From contig CAKUAI010000002.1 in NCBI GenBank assembly GCA_934636245.1, positions 124,001 to 188,000 of the forward strand: a stretch of 64,000 nucleotides of DNA, read 5' to 3'. Source of the stretch: an uncultured Coriobacteriales bacterium (GTDB lineage Bacteria > Actinomycetota > Coriobacteriia > Coriobacteriales > UMGS124). The stretch's first letter is position 1; every line of letters begins with the position of its first letter. This document shows, piece by piece, positions 60,460 through 64,000 of this stretch. The notes beneath the pieces are model-generated. The model saw only the letters and a program-made list of their open reading frames with translations, did no database searches and was not told the origin of the DNA. Position numbers and translations under genes: made by a program.

Positions 60460-61644
60460 CTAGGCATGCGGGGAGTTGAGGGGGTAGGTGGGCAGGGCGT
60501 TGCGCACGAGCCTGGCCTTGCCGTCCGGCTCCACCAGGCATACGCGCGGCAGGTCGCGGCTCAGGAAGAGCGATATGCCCTCGGTCATGCAGTAGGCGCC
60601 GGTGTTCTCAAAGGCAAGGACGTCGCCGACCTCTAGGCCCGGGAAGGGGAGCTGCTTTGCCAGGATGTCGTTGACCGAGCAGAGCGACCCGCACACGTTC
60701 CAAGGCTCCACGGGGTGTACCGTGCGCCCCTCGCGCTCGAGCAGCGCGCACTTGGGGTCGCGCATGGCGAGCGACTGGCCGAAGTAGACGAGGTGGTTCA
60801 TGCCGCCGTCCACGATGGCGTAGCGCTGCCCGTCGTTCACCTTGGCGTCGGCCACGCTGGTGAGGAACGTGCCGCAGGAGGCCGCGATGCTGCGCCCCAA
60901 CTCGAGGACGATGGGACCGTCGAAGGCGAAGTCCTCGAGCTGGGAGGCGAACTCTGCCAGGAACGCGTCCTCGTCGAAGGCGTCTTCCTCGAAGTACTGC
61001 ACGGGAAAGCCCGGGCCGAACTCGAGCTCGCGGCACGTGAATCCGCACTCCTGCTCGAGCCTGTCCATCACCTTGCGCACCTGGCGGAGCTCGCGCGCGA
61101 GCCTCTTGGTCGAGGTCTTCTGCGTGCCCGAGAAGTACTGCACGCCCCAGATGTCCAGGTTCGGGTCGCTTCCGTGGGTCGCCACGATGTCCACGAGGTC
61201 TGCCTGGTCCAGGCCGAACTGGTTCGAGCTCGTGAGACGCAACAGGACCGGGATGCGCACGTCGTGCCGACGGGCGCACTCAAGCAGCATGTCGAACTGC
61301 AGACGCGACTCCACCGTGTAGCGCCCAATGGGCATGTCCGACCCAATGAGCTCGTCCATGAAGCGGGCGTCTTTGTTCACGCCCGACACCACGAGCGCAT
61401 CTGGTTGGGCTCCGGCGTCCAGGCAGATGCGCGCCTCGCCGGTCGAGCAAGCCTCGAGGCGCTCGACCGAGCCTGCGAGCAGGGGAACGATGAACGTGTT
61501 GGCCTTCACGGCGTAGCAGAGCTCCACGTTTTTGGGCAAAGCCGAGCGAAGGCGCTCAAGACGCCTTTCCAGAACGCGGCCGTCGAACACATAGAGGGGC
61601 GTGCCGAAGGTGCGGGCATATCCCAAAAGCTCGTCGTTATGCAT
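60460..61644 (-). CDS. PLP-dependent decarboxylase-fold enzyme in the dlt-like operon
   Basis: 394 aa, fold type III (Orn/Lys/Arg/DAP decarboxylase class 2). The PLP lysine is K47 in LCYAVKANT, the barrel strands include GVQYFSGTQ and LEFGPGFPVQYFEED (glycine loop), LELGRSIAASCG holds the phosphate, and NVCGSLCSVNDIL carries the catalytic cysteine motif C(E/S)xxD. LysA is encoded separately at 45188, and this protein has diverged from it. It overlaps dltA by 8 nt (GAAGGAAG site). It may decarboxylate or racemise the amino acid to be loaded; substrate is unknown. Confidence 0.82.
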   Translation of the reverse strand: MHNDELLGYARTFGTPLYVFDGRVLERRLERLRSALPKNVELCYAVKANTFIVPLLAGSVERLEACSTGEARICLDAGAQPDALVVSGVNKDARFMDELIGSDMPIGRYTVESRLQFDMLLECARRHDVRIPVLLRLTSSNQFGLDQADLVDIVATHGSDPNLDIWGVQYFSGTQKTSTKRLARELRQVRKVMDRLEQECGFTCRELEFGPGFPVQYFEEDAFDEDAFLAEFASQLEDFAFDGPIVLELGRSIAASCGTFLTSVADAKVNDGQRYAIVDGGMNHLVYFGQSLAMRDPKCALLEREGRTVHPVEPWNVCGSLCSVNDILAKQLPFPGLEVGDVLAFENTGAYCMTEGISLFLSRDLPRVCLVEPDGKARLVRNALPTYPLNSPHA

Positions 61645-63214
61645 TGACTTCCTTCTTTCTCTGGGCGCGGGCCTGGCGGCGCAGCTCCTTGAGGCGCTGC
61701 TGCTCGGCGAGGCAGGTGTCGAGCAGGGCGCGGCGGTCGACCTTGCCGTTCTTGGTGAGGGGCATTTCGTCCACATGCTCGAGGCTTGCGGGGTGCATGA
61801 AGACGGGGAGCTCCTCATGAATGCGGGCCAGAAGCTCGCTCGAGTCGGCATCTCCCTCGTAGAAGGCGTGGATGCGGCTCTTCTCGGGGTCGAAGGAGCA
61901 GCGGCAGCGCGTCACGCCCGCGCAGCGCTCGAAGGCCGCCTCGATCTCCTCGAGCTCGATGCGGTGGCCCATGTGCTTGATCTGGTTGTCTTTGCGCCCG
62001 CAGAAGAAGAGGTCGCCGTTGCCGTCATAGGCGCCCATGTCACCCGTGCGGTACATGACCTGGGGAAACGCTTGCTGCAGGGGGTTGCGCACGAAGGCTC
62101 GCTCGGTCTGCTCGCGGGCGGCGTAATAGCCCAGTGCAACCGAGGCGCCGCATACGCAGATTTCGCCTTGGATGCCGGGCTGTGTGACGAGGCGGTCGTT
62201 TCCGTCGAGCAGCATCACCTGTCGGTTGGCGAAGGGGCGTCCCAGCGGCAGGCTCTTGTCATAGCTGCGCCCGCGCTCAACCTCGTGGTAAGTGCAGTTG
62301 CAGGTGATCTCGGTGGGGCCGTAGAGGTTCACGAACTGGGCTTGGGGCAGGTGCTCCATCCAGATGGCCAAGTGCTTGAGAGGCATCACCTCGCCGCTGA
62401 AAAGGACGCGACGCACATGGGGCAGGCCTTGCCCGTCGAGGGCGTGCAGGCTGCTCACCAGGCACAACGCGGCAACCGCCCAGGTCATGACGGTCGCGTG
62501 GCAGGCATTCACGTACTCGACGAGCGCTGCGGGTTGGGAGAAGAGCCTGCGGGGCACAATGGCCAGCTCGCCGCCGGTGGCAAGCGCGCTGTAGATGTCC
62601 TTGACCGAGACATCGAAGTCAAACGGCGCTTGGTTGGCGAAGACGTCGTCGCAGGTAAACCCAAACGTCGCGGTAAAGGTGTCGATGAAGTCGATGATGG
62701 CTCGATGGCTTGCCGCCACGCCCTTGGGCGCCCCGGTGGAACCCGAGGTGAACAGGACATAGGCAGGGTCGCAGTCGAGCACGCGAGCGCGAATGCGCTC
62801 AAGCAGGGCGGTGTCGACCTGTGCGGTCAGGCCATTTGCCTCGACGAGCCGTGCGTCCGGAAGCGCCGCGCGGGCGCGCTCGCGGGTCGTGTCGTCCACA
62901 ACGACAAGGGGGTTGCCGAGTGTGGCATACATGCTGGCCAGGCGCATGTCAGGCGCGGCAGGGTCGACGGGCACGTAGAAGCCGCCTGCGTATAGGGTGC
63001 CCAGAAGCGTCGCGAGCGTGCGGGCGCTCTTCTCCATGAACACCATGACGGGCTGCGCACTTGCACCGAGAGCGGCCAGGGCGCAACCGCGCGAGCGCGC
63101 CTCGTCGAGGAGTTCGCGGTAGGTGAGCCGGGCGTGCTCGTCGCTTACCGCGCACGCGTCTGCGCGCGCGAGGGCGGCTCGCTCAAGGTATTCCAGGACA
63201 TTGTGTTGAGACAT
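61637..63214 (-). CDS. dltA: DltA-like amino acid adenylation enzyme
   Basis: 525 aa ANL-superfamily ligase. LFTSGSTGAPKGV is the P-loop (A3), FDFDVSVKDIYSAL corresponds to the DltA/NRPS A4 region, NLYGPTEITCNCTYHEV is A5, YRTGDMG is A7 and LTKNGKVDRRAL holds the C-terminal catalytic lysine. FDFDVSVKDIYS and VNLYGPTE(I/A)T are DltA-like. It would activate D-alanine (or another amino acid) and load it on the carrier protein. ATG 63214 begins the family-typical N-terminus; the ribosome site is weak. First gene of a five-gene minus-strand operon. Confidence 0.82.
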   Translation of the reverse strand: MSQHNVLEYLERAALARADACAVSDEHARLTYRELLDEARSRGCALAALGASAQPVMVFMEKSARTLATLLGTLYAGGFYVPVDPAAPDMRLASMYATLGNPLVVVDDTTRERARAALPDARLVEANGLTAQVDTALLERIRARVLDCDPAYVLFTSGSTGAPKGVAASHRAIIDFIDTFTATFGFTCDDVFANQAPFDFDVSVKDIYSALATGGELAIVPRRLFSQPAALVEYVNACHATVMTWAVAALCLVSSLHALDGQGLPHVRRVLFSGEVMPLKHLAIWMEHLPQAQFVNLYGPTEITCNCTYHEVERGRSYDKSLPLGRPFANRQVMLLDGNDRLVTQPGIQGEICVCGASVALGYYAAREQTERAFVRNPLQQAFPQVMYRTGDMGAYDGNGDLFFCGRKDNQIKHMGHRIELEEIEAAFERCAGVTRCRCSFDPEKSRIHAFYEGDADSSELLARIHEELPVFMHPASLEHVDEMPLTKNGKVDRRALLDTCLAEQQRLKELRRQARAQRKKEVNA

Positions 63215-63365
63215 GGCAGGTCGTTTCTGTGTGGCCCGATTGGCGGCGGTTCGGTCGGCAACTATTGTAATATGTAACGGTCGGGCGACGATGTGCCCCT
63301 GATGCTTTCGCGATGTGCTCCCAGTGCTTTCCATTGTGCGCGGCTGCAGAACTCTATTTCGTTTT

Positions 63366-63421
63366 TATGAATAAATCCTCCAATCTCAATATTGAATTTG
63401 CATGAATGGGCCGAATTCAAA
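63366..63421. promoter_or_regulatory. Candidate ArgR operators before argF
   Basis: TATGAATAAAT (63366-63376), TTGAAT (63392-63397), CATGAAT (63401-63407) and GAATTCAAA (63413-63421) give several TGAAT/ATTCA half-sites in about 55 bp, resembling Gram-positive ARG boxes. TATTAT (63443-63448) could be the -10 just downstream. The rest of the 318-bp gap (63215-63532) also contains the minus-strand dltA promoter; a TACAAT-like hexamer lies near 63267. Confidence 0.55.
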
Positions 63422-63532
63422 CATCGTCCTGTGTTATATGCGTATTATTCTCACGTTCGACAACGAACAGCATTCGCCGTGCGACGCTCCGAGTATGGTT
63501 TGCGGGCGCCGTTTACTCAGTTAGGGGGAACC

Positions 63533-64000
63533 ATGGACCAAACGCTTGCCGGCAGGGACCTGCTTCGCCTGCTTGACCTCACTCCCGCCGAGGTCGCCCT
63601 TATCCTCAAGACCGCCGAGTGCCAGAAGGCCGATTGGGCCGCTGGCATCCACGAGGCGCCGCTTGTCGGCCAGGCCGTCGCCATCATCATGGAGAAGCCG
63701 TCGCTGCGCACGCGCAACTCGTTCGAGATCGGCGCCTATCGTCTGGGCGCCCACCCCGGCGTTATGGCCGACGACCACTCTGCTTTCTCGCGCGGCGAGA
63801 CGGTCGAGGACACCGTGAAGGTGCTGCAGAACTTCTACGACTGCATCGTGCTGCGCACGTTTGCCCAGTCCAAGATCGAAGAGGTTGCTGCCTGCGCCGA
63901 TGTGCCGGTCATCAACGCGCTGACCGACGCCTATCATCCCTGCCAGATCCTGGCCGACTTCCTCACCATCGTGGAGCATGGCAAGCAGCTTGAGGGCCTC
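63533..64000 (+). CDS. argF: Ornithine carbamoyltransferase, 3' end outside window
   Basis: 156 residues visible. EKPSLRTRNSFE is the carbamoyl-phosphate loop (S.RTR), a usual HPGVMADD follows, IVLRTFAQSK, and DAYHPCQILADFLT carries the HPCQ motif that marks carbamoyltransferases. It makes citrulline from ornithine and carbamoyl phosphate. The ATG is preceded by TTAGGGGGAACC. The frame runs off the window end. It is separated from argJBD by the rnpB/dlt block but has similar regulatory sites. Confidence 0.93.
   Translation, partial: MDQTLAGRDLLRLLDLTPAEVALILKTAECQKADWAAGIHEAPLVGQAVAIIMEKPSLRTRNSFEIGAYRLGAHPGVMADDHSAFSRGETVEDTVKVLQNFYDCIVLRTFAQSKIEEVAACADVPVINALTDAYHPCQILADFLTIVEHGKQLEGL

Noticed and set aside
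61601..62995. 464-aa plus-strand frame
   Set aside because: Antisense to dltA, whose ANL motifs are clear.

Overview
The window is high-GC (roughly 64% by eye), gene-dense bacterial DNA. The most likely source is an anaerobic actinobacterium of class Coriobacteriia (Olsenella/Collinsella/Eggerthella-like). The supporting signs are an actinobacterial subgroup Ic aspartate aminotransferase, menaquinone methylation, a Gram-positive Tad/Flp pilus locus without an outer-membrane secretin, a dlt-type wall-modification operon, Tat export, and heavy use of GTG starts. The genus is an inference from gene content; no 16S gene is present.

Layout. 1-8.7 kb: the 3' part of an HsdM-like protein with a decayed catalytic motif, a PPOX flavin-barrel protein, oligoendopeptidase F, an HD-GYP protein, a DUF6110/P-type ATPase pair and a lipoprotein. 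8.7-16.5 kb: a divergent MetRS-like ligase, aminotransferase-menG-amidohydrolase, a membrane-anchored TPR protein and a STAS protein. 16.5-22 kb: tatA, tatC, hypA, hypB and an archaeal-type topoisomerase I. 22-27.2 kb: a peptide ABC transporter whose two permeases are fused into one polypeptide. 27.4-34.4 kb: an MBL-fold hydrolase, corrinoid adenosyltransferase, ApbE, a HAD phosphatase, TrkH, an unknown membrane protein and RsgA. 34.6-44.4 kb: a Tad/Flp pilus operon with many overlapping genes.

44.4-52.8 kb holds RNA and translation genes: tRNA-Phe, tRNA-Leu, lysA, infC-rpmI-rplT with an attenuator-like leader and an apparent AUA start, a WecA/TagO transferase coupled to a large surface protein, an unassigned structured RNA with its own promoter and terminator, and tRNA-Ala. 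53-64 kb is an arginine biosynthesis set (argJ, argB, argD, then argF cut by the window edge). It is split by an opposite-strand block made of three ~125-bp tandem repeats, a strong terminator, RNase P RNA and a five-gene dlt-like operon that contains a PLP decarboxylase-fold enzyme.

How the genes work together. Tat export can serve the Tat-type lipoprotein of the peptide transporter. WecA/TagO would start wall-polymer synthesis and the dlt-like operon would esterify such polymers. Similar ATGAATAAA-type sites precede both argJ and argF, which suggests common ArgR control. The most unusual items are the fused permease, the dlt operon with its extra PLP enzyme, the unassigned RNA, the infC leader/start and the archaeal-type topoisomerase.
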